Assembly: GCF_011761985.1 (NCBI RefSeq)
Contig: NZ_JAASQT010000001.1
Span: forward strand, 887,893 to 951,892
Direction: 5' to 3'
DNA length: 64,000 bases
From: Brevundimonas terrae
Lineage (GTDB): Bacteria > Pseudomonadota > Alphaproteobacteria > Caulobacterales > Caulobacteraceae
The translations under genes were made by a program, and so were the position numbers. The notes beneath the pieces were generated by a model. It saw only the letters and a list, made by a program, of their open reading frames with translations, made no database searches and was not told where the DNA came from. Below, piece by piece: positions 17,148 through 25,610 of this stretch (the first letter of the stretch is position 1; each line of letters opens with the position of its first letter).

Positions 17148-20100
17148 TTATTCCCCCTCGTCATTATTTTCGGCCCCGCCGACGACCATCCATTCCCAGA
17201 CACGGGCAAGGTGATCGTAATTGCCACCATAATTGCCCATGAACTGGGGCGCTTCCCACGACACATAGGCGCGGGCCGGATCGTCATAGAGGGCGACGGC
17301 GTCTTGCAGTCGTTCGAACTCGCCCGCGCTGATCTGGGCGGCGCTGGCGCTGTTGGACTTGCTGGGCTGGGAGACATCGGACAGCTTTCCGCCTTCGCCG
17401 CGCCCGATGACCCGCACATAGATCAACTGGGTCGGATCGACCGGATTGCCAAACCCGCCTGTCGCCAGAATGGCCCCCGTCAGCGGAAGCTGCGGCGCAA
17501 AGCCCTGAAGGACTTGCGTCTGGCTGGAAGGCGCACCGGTTTTGAAGTCGATAATGGCACCACCCTCGGCATCCAGTTCGATACGGTCGGCCTTGGCGGT
17601 GACCTTGAACGGACCGGCAGGACCGTCAAAGGTCAGTGCCCCGCTCTGTTCGACCAGTATCTCGATACCGCGTGCACGACGTTCGCGCTCGAAGGCCGTC
17701 AGCCAGCGGGCGCTGATACGGCTCAGCGGCACTTCGCGGGCCATGGCGGCATCCTCGAAACCTTCGTCACGCAGGGCCTCCTGAATGAAGAGGGCCAGTT
17801 GCTGCTCGAAATCGTCGGGCAGTTCATAGGGGTAAAGGGCGGTCGCCTTTTCGATGGCGGCGTGGATGGCGGTGCCGCGCTTCATCGCTTCGGCAGGTTC
17901 GCCCGGACGGTCCAGTTTTTTCAGGCCCAGAATACGCTGGGCATAGATGGCATAGGGATCACGCACCCAGCGCTCGACACTGGTGACGGGCAGTTCGCGC
18001 GGGCGGCGCTCGATCGGCGGGGTCGGCGCGGGGCGCTTGGCATAGGCGGGCGTATCGCGCAGAGGCGCGTCGATGGCCCGCGTCCAGTCGGCAATATGGT
18101 CGGGCGTGGCCAGCTTGACGGGGGTGGCGTCGCTGTCGGCACCGCGGGTCAGCATGTCCAGACGCCACAGCCAGCGCGAGCGCACGGCGGGCTGCCCCCT
18201 GCGGCGTTCACAGTGGACAAGGATGGCATTGGGCGCACAGGCAGCCTGCACAAAATCCTGTGCGCTCTGGCCGATGCGACGTTCGGGTGGCGGCAGGCCC
18301 AGCGCGTTTCGCATCGGGCGCGACAGGAAGGGATCAACCGGCGCGCCCTGCGGCCAGACACCTTCTTCAAGCCCGGCAAGGATCATCACATCGGCCCGCA
18401 CCAGACGCGCCTCGATGGCCCCCAGAATGCGCAAGGACGGATGGGTGGCCCCGCCCGTTCTCACCACGGTATCGGCCAGCAGGCCCTGCACCATTTCCTT
18501 CAGATCGGTAGCACTGACGGCACCAAGGGCCGCGCCGCCCTGAATGAGGTTGGACAACAGGCTGGCGGCCTGTTCGCCATCGGGACCGGCCCATGCATTC
18601 TGTCCGGCCAGAGCCTCGACCAGAGCCGTCAGGGCGCGGGCGGCCTGATCCAGCCCAAGGGTATCCGAGGCGGCAAATGGCGCACGGCCAATGGCATTGA
18701 GCGCCTCCAGCCGTTCGACAAACTCGACCAGTTTTTGCGTGCGGGTGTTCTGTTGGTCTTTGTCGCTTTCGCTGGCATCGCTGCGCGGTTTGCGTTTGGC
18801 CAGATGGGCTTTCAGCCGTTCCAGATCGGGGTGTTCGGAGGTCCGCAGGCCATAGCGTTCAAGCGCGCGAACCAGCGCCTCGCTGTCTTCGCCTTCCAGC
18901 ATCACCAGCGGGTGTTTCAGCAGGCCCAACAGGGTCTGCGGATGGGCGGGTTTCTCGATCCAGCGGGCGGCCAGTTCGACCAGCGTACCCGCGGGCATAC
19001 GGTTGAGGGCCAGACCCGCCGAGGCATCGGCGGTAATGCCCCAACGCTGTAAACGGGCCTGTACGCGGCGACCCAGTTCCTGATCGGGCGTGACAAGGGC
19101 GCAGGTCTTGCCATGGGTGTTCAGCGTCTCGCGCATCATCAGGGCGATGGCGGCGGCGGCCTCTTCCTCGTGGCGCAGAGGCAGAATGCTTAGCCCCTCC
19201 AACCCGTCCTTGATCGGATCAAGACCGGTATCGGCGGCGCGGGCACGCAGCTCGGAAATGGCGATACGCCAGTCACCCGTGGCATCGGCAGGGCGCAGGG
19301 CTTCGTTCAACAGGCGTTGACGGGCCATGCCCTTTTGAAGGACATCGACCGCCAGTTCAGGGCGGTACCATTCACGCACCTGATGGCGTTCAACGGCGTG
19401 ACGTTCCAGCAGGCGTTTCAGCGCCCGCTGGGGGTGCTGTTCGTTTTCCTGCGTGATTTGATCCCAGACCTTTTCCTCAAGATCGAGATCAAGGCCGGGC
19501 AGGACGACACAGCCCTGTGGTGCGCGCGCGACGGCCCCCAGTACATCGGCGGCGGCGGGGACTGTGCCGGTGGAACCGGCGACGATCACCGGCTGAGTCG
19601 GGGGTTCTTTGTCCCACAGTTCGGCAAGGCGGCGCAGCAGGGTGGCCTTGCGCCATGACGGGTCAACCAGCCCCATCTCCTTCAGGCGTTCGGGCCATTT
19701 CTCGACGCCGATGGCCAGAAACTCGGCGGACCTTTGCCAGTGAGCGGCCATCTCGCCTTCGACCAGACCGGCGACAAGACCCGGATCGGGCACTTCTTCC
19801 AGTTGGCAGGAATCCAGAAAACGGCCCAGCGCATCGGCAAGGTCCAGTGCCTGAACAGGGCGCAGATCGCTGTCGTAATGACGGGTCACAAGCTTGGCCA
19901 GTTCGAACCGGCGCGTCAGGGCGGGAATGGCGGGCGGCAGGTCCAGCCCCAGCGCTCCCGGCGTAAACGGCGGCTCGTCTTCCTCAAGATCACCCAGCGG
20001 GCGTACCTGCGGCAACAGGACGGGCGTATCGGCCGACAGCTTGGACAGGGCGGCGGTAAAGGCCCGCGCGGCCCGGCGGTTGGGTAACAGGATGGTGGCG

Positions 20101-20231
20101 TCCGACAGCTCTTCGGGCGGGCGTTCCCCCAGCCAGTTCAGAACACCGGCGGCCAGATCCTCAAGAAACGGACGGTGGGCAGCAATGGCATACCAGCGCG
20201 GGGCGGCCCCCGAAAACGGATCAAATGTCAT
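17148..20231 (-). CDS. addB: Double-strand break repair protein AddB
   Basis: 1027-residue partner of AddA. The N-terminus has a helicase-like fold without a Walker A motif (ILLPNRRAARAF near 47-58), as in alphaproteobacterial AddB, and the C-terminal PDDEXK nuclease shows GGAIIDFKTGAPS at about 890. The cysteine set of the iron-sulfur AddB of Bacillus is not apparent. It stands 20 bases downstream of murU and three bases upstream of addA, in a leftward unit starting at the acyltransferase gene near 23355. Confidence 0.93.
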   Translation of the reverse strand: MTFDPFSGAAPRWYAIAAHRPFLEDLAAGVLNWLGERPPEELSDATILLPNRRAARAFTAALSKLSADTPVLLPQVRPLGDLEEDEPPFTPGALGLDLPPAIPALTRRFELAKLVTRHYDSDLRPVQALDLADALGRFLDSCQLEEVPDPGLVAGLVEGEMAAHWQRSAEFLAIGVEKWPERLKEMGLVDPSWRKATLLRRLAELWDKEPPTQPVIVAGSTGTVPAAADVLGAVARAPQGCVVLPGLDLDLEEKVWDQITQENEQHPQRALKRLLERHAVERHQVREWYRPELAVDVLQKGMARQRLLNEALRPADATGDWRIAISELRARAADTGLDPIKDGLEGLSILPLRHEEEAAAAIALMMRETLNTHGKTCALVTPDQELGRRVQARLQRWGITADASAGLALNRMPAGTLVELAARWIEKPAHPQTLLGLLKHPLVMLEGEDSEALVRALERYGLRTSEHPDLERLKAHLAKRKPRSDASESDKDQQNTRTQKLVEFVERLEALNAIGRAPFAASDTLGLDQAARALTALVEALAGQNAWAGPDGEQAASLLSNLIQGGAALGAVSATDLKEMVQGLLADTVVRTGGATHPSLRILGAIEARLVRADVMILAGLEEGVWPQGAPVDPFLSRPMRNALGLPPPERRIGQSAQDFVQAACAPNAILVHCERRRGQPAVRSRWLWRLDMLTRGADSDATPVKLATPDHIADWTRAIDAPLRDTPAYAKRPAPTPPIERRPRELPVTSVERWVRDPYAIYAQRILGLKKLDRPGEPAEAMKRGTAIHAAIEKATALYPYELPDDFEQQLALFIQEALRDEGFEDAAMAREVPLSRISARWLTAFERERRARGIEILVEQSGALTFDGPAGPFKVTAKADRIELDAEGGAIIDFKTGAPSSQTQVLQGFAPQLPLTGAILATGGFGNPVDPTQLIYVRVIGRGEGGKLSDVSQPSKSNSASAAQISAGEFERLQDAVALYDDPARAYVSWEAPQFMGNYGGNYDHLARVWEWMVVGGAENNDEGE

Positions 20232-20251
20232 GCCTGGCCCCTAAAATCTTA

Positions 20252-20980
20252 TCAGTCTTGTTTGGCCAGCTTGGCCTCGGCGGCGTCACGCGCCTGCGGA
20301 TCGCCGACATGCATCCAGTCGCCATCCATGACGGTGCCGAACAGACGCCCCTTTTGCGCCGAAGCCCGCCACAGGGGGCTGAGCGAAAAGGCCCCGTCCG
20401 GTCCGTTATCTGCATAGTTGGGGCGGGTAATATGCACGCCCATATAGGCAAACGGCACCTCGGCCCGATCTCCACGGAAGGCCAGTTGGCCATCGTCTGC
20501 GACCGAAAAATCGCCCGCACCTTCAAAGCCGATAGCGCCTTCGCGGCGGGCCAGCAGCAGGGCGGCGTCCATTTTCTGTTCGTTCCCCTGTTCGTTCCAA
20601 AGGGCGATCAGATCATAGAGCGCATCACCACGGTCGATCCAGACGCTGTCGATATTGGCGACAAACACCGGATCATCACCCAACAGCGGCTTGGCCTTTT
20701 TCAGGCCGCCGCCGGTTTCCAGCAGGGCTTCGCGCTCATCGGAAATGACAATGCGGATGTCTTTGCGGGCTGACAGATGCTGTTCCAGCCGCTCGGCGAA
20801 CCAGTGGACATTGACCACGGCCGTCTCGACGCCGACTGCCACAAGACGATCCAGCACATGGTCGATCAGGGCGCGGCCACCGACCTCGACCAGCGCCTTG
20901 GGGCGATCATCGGTCAGCGGGCGCATACGGGTGCCAAGCCCTGCGGCCAGCACCATTGCGGTCTTGGGAGCCATAGTCAT
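20252..20980 (-). CDS. murU: N-acetylmuramate alpha-1-phosphate uridylyltransferase
   Basis: 242-residue nucleotidyltransferase with the diagnostic loop LAAGLGTRMRPLT (about 11-23) and PKALVEVGGRALIDH. MurU turns MurNAc-1-phosphate into UDP-MurNAc in the cell-wall recycling route that bypasses de novo synthesis and fosfomycin. The assignment rests on its partner: the next gene upstream is an AmgK-type kinase whose stop overlaps this ATG (ATGA). On its own the sequence would only be called a sugar-phosphate nucleotidyltransferase. SD AGGTG lies five bases before the ATG at 20978-20980. Confidence 0.88.
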   Translation of the reverse strand: MTMAPKTAMVLAAGLGTRMRPLTDDRPKALVEVGGRALIDHVLDRLVAVGVETAVVNVHWFAERLEQHLSARKDIRIVISDEREALLETGGGLKKAKPLLGDDPVFVANIDSVWIDRGDALYDLIALWNEQGNEQKMDAALLLARREGAIGFEGAGDFSVADDGQLAFRGDRAEVPFAYMGVHITRPNYADNGPDGAFSLSPLWRASAQKGRLFGTVMDGDWMHVGDPQARDAAEAKLAKQD

Positions 20981-22077
20981 TGGCGCACCTCTACGGGGAC
21001 GTATTTATCGAACCATGCGGCGACGCTCGCCAGCGCAGGCTGTTGCAGATTGCGGTTCAGATGAGCCCACATGCGCGGCAGGAACTGGGCATAGCGCGGC
21101 TTGTCATCGCGGGCGATCAGGCGGGCAAAGATGCCGATGATGCGCGCTTCATTAAGGGCGGCAAGACCCGCATAGCTGGCCATGAAGGCGGCGCGGTCCA
21201 CCGAGGGACGTAGGGCAAAATAATGGTCCAGCGCCTTGGCCTCGAGTGCGGACGATACATCGCGGCGGGCGTCTTGCAATAGCGAGTGAAGGTCCCAGCT
21301 CGGGTGGGCAATCACCGCGTCCTGAAAGTCGATCATGCCGACGCGGGCACCGCCTGTACGGCCCGATAGCCAGATCAGGTTTTCCGCGTGATAGTCGCGG
21401 TGCGCCATCACCGATGCACCTTCGGCTCCTGCCTTAACGACCGGAGCCCATGCGGTGCGCCATTCGGCAATGGCGGCATCGTCAAAGGCCACGCGGTTGT
21501 CGTATTTCGGCAGCCATTCGACAAACAGGTCGGCCCCGCCCTGAAGCGCCACCGCGTCATAGACCAGCATCGGCCAGTCACCGGCAGAGCCCTTGAGGAT
21601 GGAAGGCGGCAGACCGGCTTCATGCAGGGTGACCATCGCTTCGATCGCGGCCAGATAAAGCGGCTCTTCGTCCGCCCCCTGTTCGATGACGCGGGCGAAC
21701 AGATCGTCGCCAAAGTCCTCGATCAGGGCCAGACCATTGGCCACGTCCAGAACCGGAATGGCAGGGGCCGACAGGCCAAGGGTGTTCAGGTGTTCGGCTA
21801 CCGCGACAAAGGCTTCGATACGTCCTGCCGACAGACGGGCAATAGCGTTCCAGCCTTGGGCGTGGCGCTCCTCGGCGCTCCATGCCGGATCGCAGGGCTG
21901 GCTTTCAAAGGCGGGCGGCTGATCCATCAGCATGAAGCGGCGGCCATCACGGGCGATGATGCGCTCATAGCGGCGGGTCGAGGCGTCACCCGGCAGCGGA
22001 TAGCGCTCGGCATCCGACAGGCCTGCTTGTGCCAGCAGGGCCAGTTTCAGGGTTTCGCGCTCACAGGCCAAGGTCAT
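20977..22077 (-). CDS. amgK: Anomeric MurNAc/GlcNAc kinase, aminoglycoside phosphotransferase fold
   Basis: 366-residue kinase of the APH/choline-kinase fold. GDASTRRYERI near 33 is the nucleotide-binding loop, VMAHRDYHAENLIWL carries the catalytic Asp and Asn, and GMIDFQDAVIAHPSWDL the metal-binding DFQD. AmgK phosphorylates MurNAc or GlcNAc at the anomeric carbon, giving the substrate of MurU encoded immediately downstream. The ATG at 22075-22077 is chosen (SD AAGAG seven bases away); GTG one codon earlier is possible. Its 5' end overlaps the tsaE 3' end by about 17 bases. Despite the fold it is not evidence for aminoglycoside resistance. Confidence 0.88.
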   Translation of the reverse strand: MTLACERETLKLALLAQAGLSDAERYPLPGDASTRRYERIIARDGRRFMLMDQPPAFESQPCDPAWSAEERHAQGWNAIARLSAGRIEAFVAVAEHLNTLGLSAPAIPVLDVANGLALIEDFGDDLFARVIEQGADEEPLYLAAIEAMVTLHEAGLPPSILKGSAGDWPMLVYDAVALQGGADLFVEWLPKYDNRVAFDDAAIAEWRTAWAPVVKAGAEGASVMAHRDYHAENLIWLSGRTGGARVGMIDFQDAVIAHPSWDLHSLLQDARRDVSSALEAKALDHYFALRPSVDRAAFMASYAGLAALNEARIIGIFARLIARDDKPRYAQFLPRMWAHLNRNLQQPALASVAAWFDKYVPVEVRQ

Positions 22078-22519
22078 CACTCAACTCTTTCCACCGGCCT
22101 GCGCCAGATACGGTCGCAAGGCGGGACTGGCCCTCTTCCTTGAGGGTAATGGTCAAAATATCGGGGCCGAGAAAACGGGCAGGGTCATCCCCAAGTCGCT
22201 CGGGCCATTCGATCAGAACGCAGCCGTCATCCAAGGCCTCGTCCAGACCGATCTCCCACGCCTCTTCGGGATCGTTCAGGCGATAAAGGTCGAAATGCGC
22301 GACGGGCGGCTCGCTCTCGTAAAACTGCACGAGGGTAAAGGTCGGGCTGGGCACGTCCTCGTCCGGCGAGGTCAGGGCGCGGATCAGGCCGCGCGCCAGT
22401 GTGGACTTGCCCATGCCCAGCGGGCCGTAAAGCAGGACGGAATCGCCTGCCTGAAGCAGCGGGGCAAGGGTCTGGCCAAGGCGGGTGGTCGCCTCGGCAT
22501 CGGCGAGATGCAGTATCAT
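22061..22519 (-). CDS. tsaE: tRNA threonylcarbamoyladenosine biosynthesis ATPase TsaE
   Basis: 152-residue P-loop ATPase needed, with TsaB and TsaD, for the t6A modification at position 37 of ANN-decoding tRNAs. The Walker A loop YGPLGMGKST is at 31-40, followed by SPTFTLVQFYE and HFDLYRL, which are the family's other conserved blocks. Start and stop both overlap neighbours (ATGA with the acyltransferase gene, about 17 bases with amgK), so it is translated as part of the recycling operon. tsaE beside amgK and murU is common in Alphaproteobacteria. Confidence 0.94.
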   Translation of the reverse strand: MILHLADAEATTRLGQTLAPLLQAGDSVLLYGPLGMGKSTLARGLIRALTSPDEDVPSPTFTLVQFYESEPPVAHFDLYRLNDPEEAWEIGLDEALDDGCVLIEWPERLGDDPARFLGPDILTITLKEEGQSRLATVSGAGRWKELSDDLGL

Positions 22520-23355
22520 GGGGAAAAGGGGACGTTCGGCTGGGCGGCCAGTTGGCGCTCGATATAGGTCTTTAGCTGAAGGCTGGCTTGGTCCGCGTCA
22601 ATGGACAGTTGTTCGGGCAGGACAGGTTTTCCAAATGTCAGGATAAAACCCTGCCCCTGCTTGTTCAAAAGCTCGTGGAACAGGGTCACATCGCGAAGCT
22701 CGCGCGAGAACCTGTCAAACAGGTGGAACAGGCGGCTGGACGGGCCGGTCATATAGACAGGTACAATGGGCGCATTGTGTTTGCGGGCCAGTGACACCGC
22801 CGAGCTTTCCCACGGTTCGTCGACCAGCAGCCCTTGTTCGACACGGGCCAAACGACCGGCGGGGAACATCACCACGCAGCGCTCGTCGGCAAAGGCCTGT
22901 TTGGCGGCGTTCAGGGTGTTGCGGGTCTTTTCGCGGGTGCGTTTGGCATGGACCCATTCCACCGGAATAATCGTCTCGGCCAGACGCGGCGCAACCCGCA
23001 GGGCATCGGCATTGGCAAAGAAGATGGCATCATCGCGCACCCGTTTTATGGCGTCATACATGGCCACACCGTCGGCAATACCGGTCGGGTGGTTACAGAC
23101 GATCACGCAGCGTCCGCTGGCGGGCAGGTTTTTAAGGTCTTCTGTTTTGACCTGTAGCTTCAACAGGTCCGACATATAGGCCAGCGCATCCACGCCCGAT
23201 AAAGGCTCTATAGCTCCGGCCATGGCCACCGCCTTGGGATAGCCCAGCATGGCATAAAGTATGGGACGCACGATCGGCCATAGCCATGACCCCGTCAGAC
23301 GCGGGGCGCGTTCGGCAATCAGCACATCGACAATGTGGGGCTCGCTTTGGCTCAT
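22516..23355 (-). CDS. Lysophospholipid acyltransferase family protein
   Basis: 279-residue PlsC-like acyltransferase. The catalytic block is VIVCNHPTGIADG, with His and Asp separated by five residues (HX5D) as in the hemolysin/ornithine-lipid type group rather than the usual HX4D; a second conserved block is VMFPAGRLARV. Such enzymes transfer acyl chains to lysophospholipid-like acceptors at the inner membrane. A hydrophobic stretch near residues 24-40 may anchor it. It is the first gene of the leftward set tsaE-amgK-murU-addB-addA and shares a promoter region with the divergent S9 peptidase gene. The exact acceptor is unknown. Confidence 0.85.
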   Translation of the reverse strand: MSQSEPHIVDVLIAERAPRLTGSWLWPIVRPILYAMLGYPKAVAMAGAIEPLSGVDALAYMSDLLKLQVKTEDLKNLPASGRCVIVCNHPTGIADGVAMYDAIKRVRDDAIFFANADALRVAPRLAETIIPVEWVHAKRTREKTRNTLNAAKQAFADERCVVMFPAGRLARVEQGLLVDEPWESSAVSLARKHNAPIVPVYMTGPSSRLFHLFDRFSRELRDVTLFHELLNKQGQGFILTFGKPVLPEQLSIDADQASLQLKTYIERQLAAQPNVPFSP

Positions 23356-23457
23356 AGGATGGTTGTCGCTTTAGTCGCAGCCATGGGCAAGCGCCTTGGC
23401 GAAACGGACTTCATCGTCCTACACAGGTCGCAATGTTTTATCGGAGGGGGCAGGCAG

Positions 23458-25539
23458 ATGCGTGCACAATGGATGATGGCGACCGCAGCGGTGGCCTTAC
23501 TGGGTATGGCTGCGCCGGTTTGGGCGCAAACCGGGGCGGCACCACAGGTTGCGAGCGCACCGGTCGCCACCAGTCACACCGTGGCGGGCGGACTGGACCT
23601 CAAGACGCTGGCGACGATGGACCGCGTGTCCTCGCCTGTCCTGTCACCCGATGGCAAGCGTGTGGTCTATGGCGTGTCCAGCGTTGATTACGACGCCAAC
23701 AAATCGGCCTCGTCTCTGTGGATCGCCAGTGTTGACGGCAGCTTCGAGCCGCGCAAACTGGTGGTGTCGGAAGGTGGAGCCTCGAACCCCGAATGGGCTG
23801 CCGATGGCCGCTCCATCTATTTCACCTCTTCGCGCGGTGGCTCCAATCAGGTGTGGCGCACCGATGCGGACGGCAATGCCGCCGCTCAGGTGACCAGCCT
23901 GCCGGTCGGCGTTTCGGGCTTCCGCCTGTCGCCGGATAACCGCTCCCTGATCCTCGGCATTTCGGTCTTTGCCGATTGCGACACGCTGGAATGTACCAAG
24001 ACGCGCTCGGACACCGCCGCCAAAGACACCCAGACCGTCTATGACCAGATGCCCTTGCGTGTGTTTGACCGCTGGTATGACGGCAAGAAATCGCACCTCT
24101 ATGTCCAGCCGCTGAACACGTCCGGTCTGGCCGAGGGTGCCGCTCGCAGTCTGACGCAGGGCTTGGATGCCGATTTCGGTGTCAGCGGTATCGAATTCGC
24201 CCGTGACGGTTCGCTGCTGGTCTCGACCAAGCTGCTGGGTGATCGCAATGCCTTCACCAATAATAACGACCTTTACCGCCTGTCGCTTTCCGGTGGTGCG
24301 CCGGTCAATCTGACCGAGGGGCATACCGGCCCTGACTATAATCCGGTGCTGTCGCCCGATGGTCGCCGTCTGGCATGGCTGGCAAGCCCGCGTGAAAACG
24401 TCGGTGGCGACCAGCCGGTGGTCATGGTGGGCGATGCCGATGGCAAGAATGCCCGCGCCCTGACAAGCTGGGATCGTGGGCCGTCGGACCTGACATGGCG
24501 CTCGGACGGTCGTGCGCTTTATGCCACCGCCGCCGACCAAGGCCAGAACCGCCTGTTCGAGATCGACGCCCGCACGGGAACGGTGAAGACCCTGACCGAC
24601 ATCGGTCAGGTCAACGAATATGACGAGCGCGCAGGCACCGTGGTCTATGCGCTGGAAAGCTTTACCTCGCCGACCCAGCTGTTCGTGCAAAAGGGTGGCG
24701 AGACGCGCCAGATCACCCGCCACAATGCCGAGGCTCTGGCTGCCATCAACCCGTCACGCCCTGACGAAATCCGCTTTGCCGGATGGAATGGCGAGCAGAC
24801 CCATGGCTGGGTGTTCAAACCGGCCAACTATGTCGAGGGCCAGAAATATCCGACCGTCTATCTGATCCACGGCGGACCGAAATCGCCGTGGACCGAAAGC
24901 TGGTCCTATCGCTGGAACCCGCAGGTCTATACCGGCGCGGGCTATGCGGTGGTGATGGTGAACTTCCACGGCTCGCCCGGCTATGGGCAGGCCTTTACCG
25001 ATGCGATCAACAGCAACTGGGGCACCCGCCCACTGGAAGATCTGCAAAAGGGCTGGGAAGCGGCTGTCGCCCAAAACAGCTTTATCGATTCCAGCCGTGC
25101 CTGTGCGCTGGGTGCATCCTATGGCGGCTATATGGTCAATATGATCGCCGGCAAGTGGAACGAGCCGTGGCAGTGCCTCGTGAATCATGCGGGCGTGTTC
25201 GACGTGCCGCAACTGATGAACGCCATGGATATCGGCACCTTTATCCACGAGTTCGAGGGCGCGACATGGGATCGCAAGGAAGTCTATGACGCCCAGAATC
25301 CCGAAACCTATGCCGGTAACTGGAAGAAACCGATGCTGGTCCTGCACGGTTCGCGCGATTTCCGTGTGCCGATGGAGCAGGGGCTGGCGACCTTCTCGGC
25401 GCTGCAACGTCTGGATATCGACAGCCGCTTTGTCCACGTTCCCAATGCCAACCACTGGGTGCTGGAACCTAAGGCATGGGTGAACTGGCAGCAGGAAATC
25501 CTCGACTGGACAGCCAAATACACCGGCTCTTCACGTTAA
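23458..25539 (+). CDS. Secreted S9 family prolyl oligopeptidase-like peptidase
   Basis: 693-residue exported serine peptidase. A signal peptide (WMMATAAVALLGMAAPVWAQ) is followed by a beta-propeller of WD/PD40-type repeats (SPDGKRVVYGV, SPDGRRLAWLA) to about residue 430, then the catalytic alpha/beta-hydrolase domain with Ser554 in GASYGGY, the acid in LHGSRDFRVP and His in NANHWVLEP. This is the acylaminoacyl/dipeptidyl peptidase (S9C) architecture. The start at 23458 has a strong GGAGGGGG; the frame upstream is not supported. A paralogue follows 71 bases downstream. They probably degrade peptides outside the cytoplasm for nutrition. Confidence 0.92.
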   Translation: MRAQWMMATAAVALLGMAAPVWAQTGAAPQVASAPVATSHTVAGGLDLKTLATMDRVSSPVLSPDGKRVVYGVSSVDYDANKSASSLWIASVDGSFEPRKLVVSEGGASNPEWAADGRSIYFTSSRGGSNQVWRTDADGNAAAQVTSLPVGVSGFRLSPDNRSLILGISVFADCDTLECTKTRSDTAAKDTQTVYDQMPLRVFDRWYDGKKSHLYVQPLNTSGLAEGAARSLTQGLDADFGVSGIEFARDGSLLVSTKLLGDRNAFTNNNDLYRLSLSGGAPVNLTEGHTGPDYNPVLSPDGRRLAWLASPRENVGGDQPVVMVGDADGKNARALTSWDRGPSDLTWRSDGRALYATAADQGQNRLFEIDARTGTVKTLTDIGQVNEYDERAGTVVYALESFTSPTQLFVQKGGETRQITRHNAEALAAINPSRPDEIRFAGWNGEQTHGWVFKPANYVEGQKYPTVYLIHGGPKSPWTESWSYRWNPQVYTGAGYAVVMVNFHGSPGYGQAFTDAINSNWGTRPLEDLQKGWEAAVAQNSFIDSSRACALGASYGGYMVNMIAGKWNEPWQCLVNHAGVFDVPQLMNAMDIGTFIHEFEGATWDRKEVYDAQNPETYAGNWKKPMLVLHGSRDFRVPMEQGLATFSALQRLDIDSRFVHVPNANHWVLEPKAWVNWQQEILDWTAKYTGSSR

Positions 25540-25610
25540 TCTGAGGTTTGCGGGCGGCGCATCGGGTGTTAGGCCTTCCAGCCTGACTGTCCCAACTAGA
25601 GGGAGCGCCC

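Noticed and set aside
16563..19052. 829-codon plus-strand frame opposite addA and addB
   Set aside because: The opposite strand encodes AddA and AddB with intact motifs; the frame has no SD, signal or recognisable domain.
20977..22077. Aminoglycoside resistance phosphotransferase
   Set aside because: The fold is shared, but overlap with murU and the operon context identify an AmgK-type cell-wall sugar kinase.
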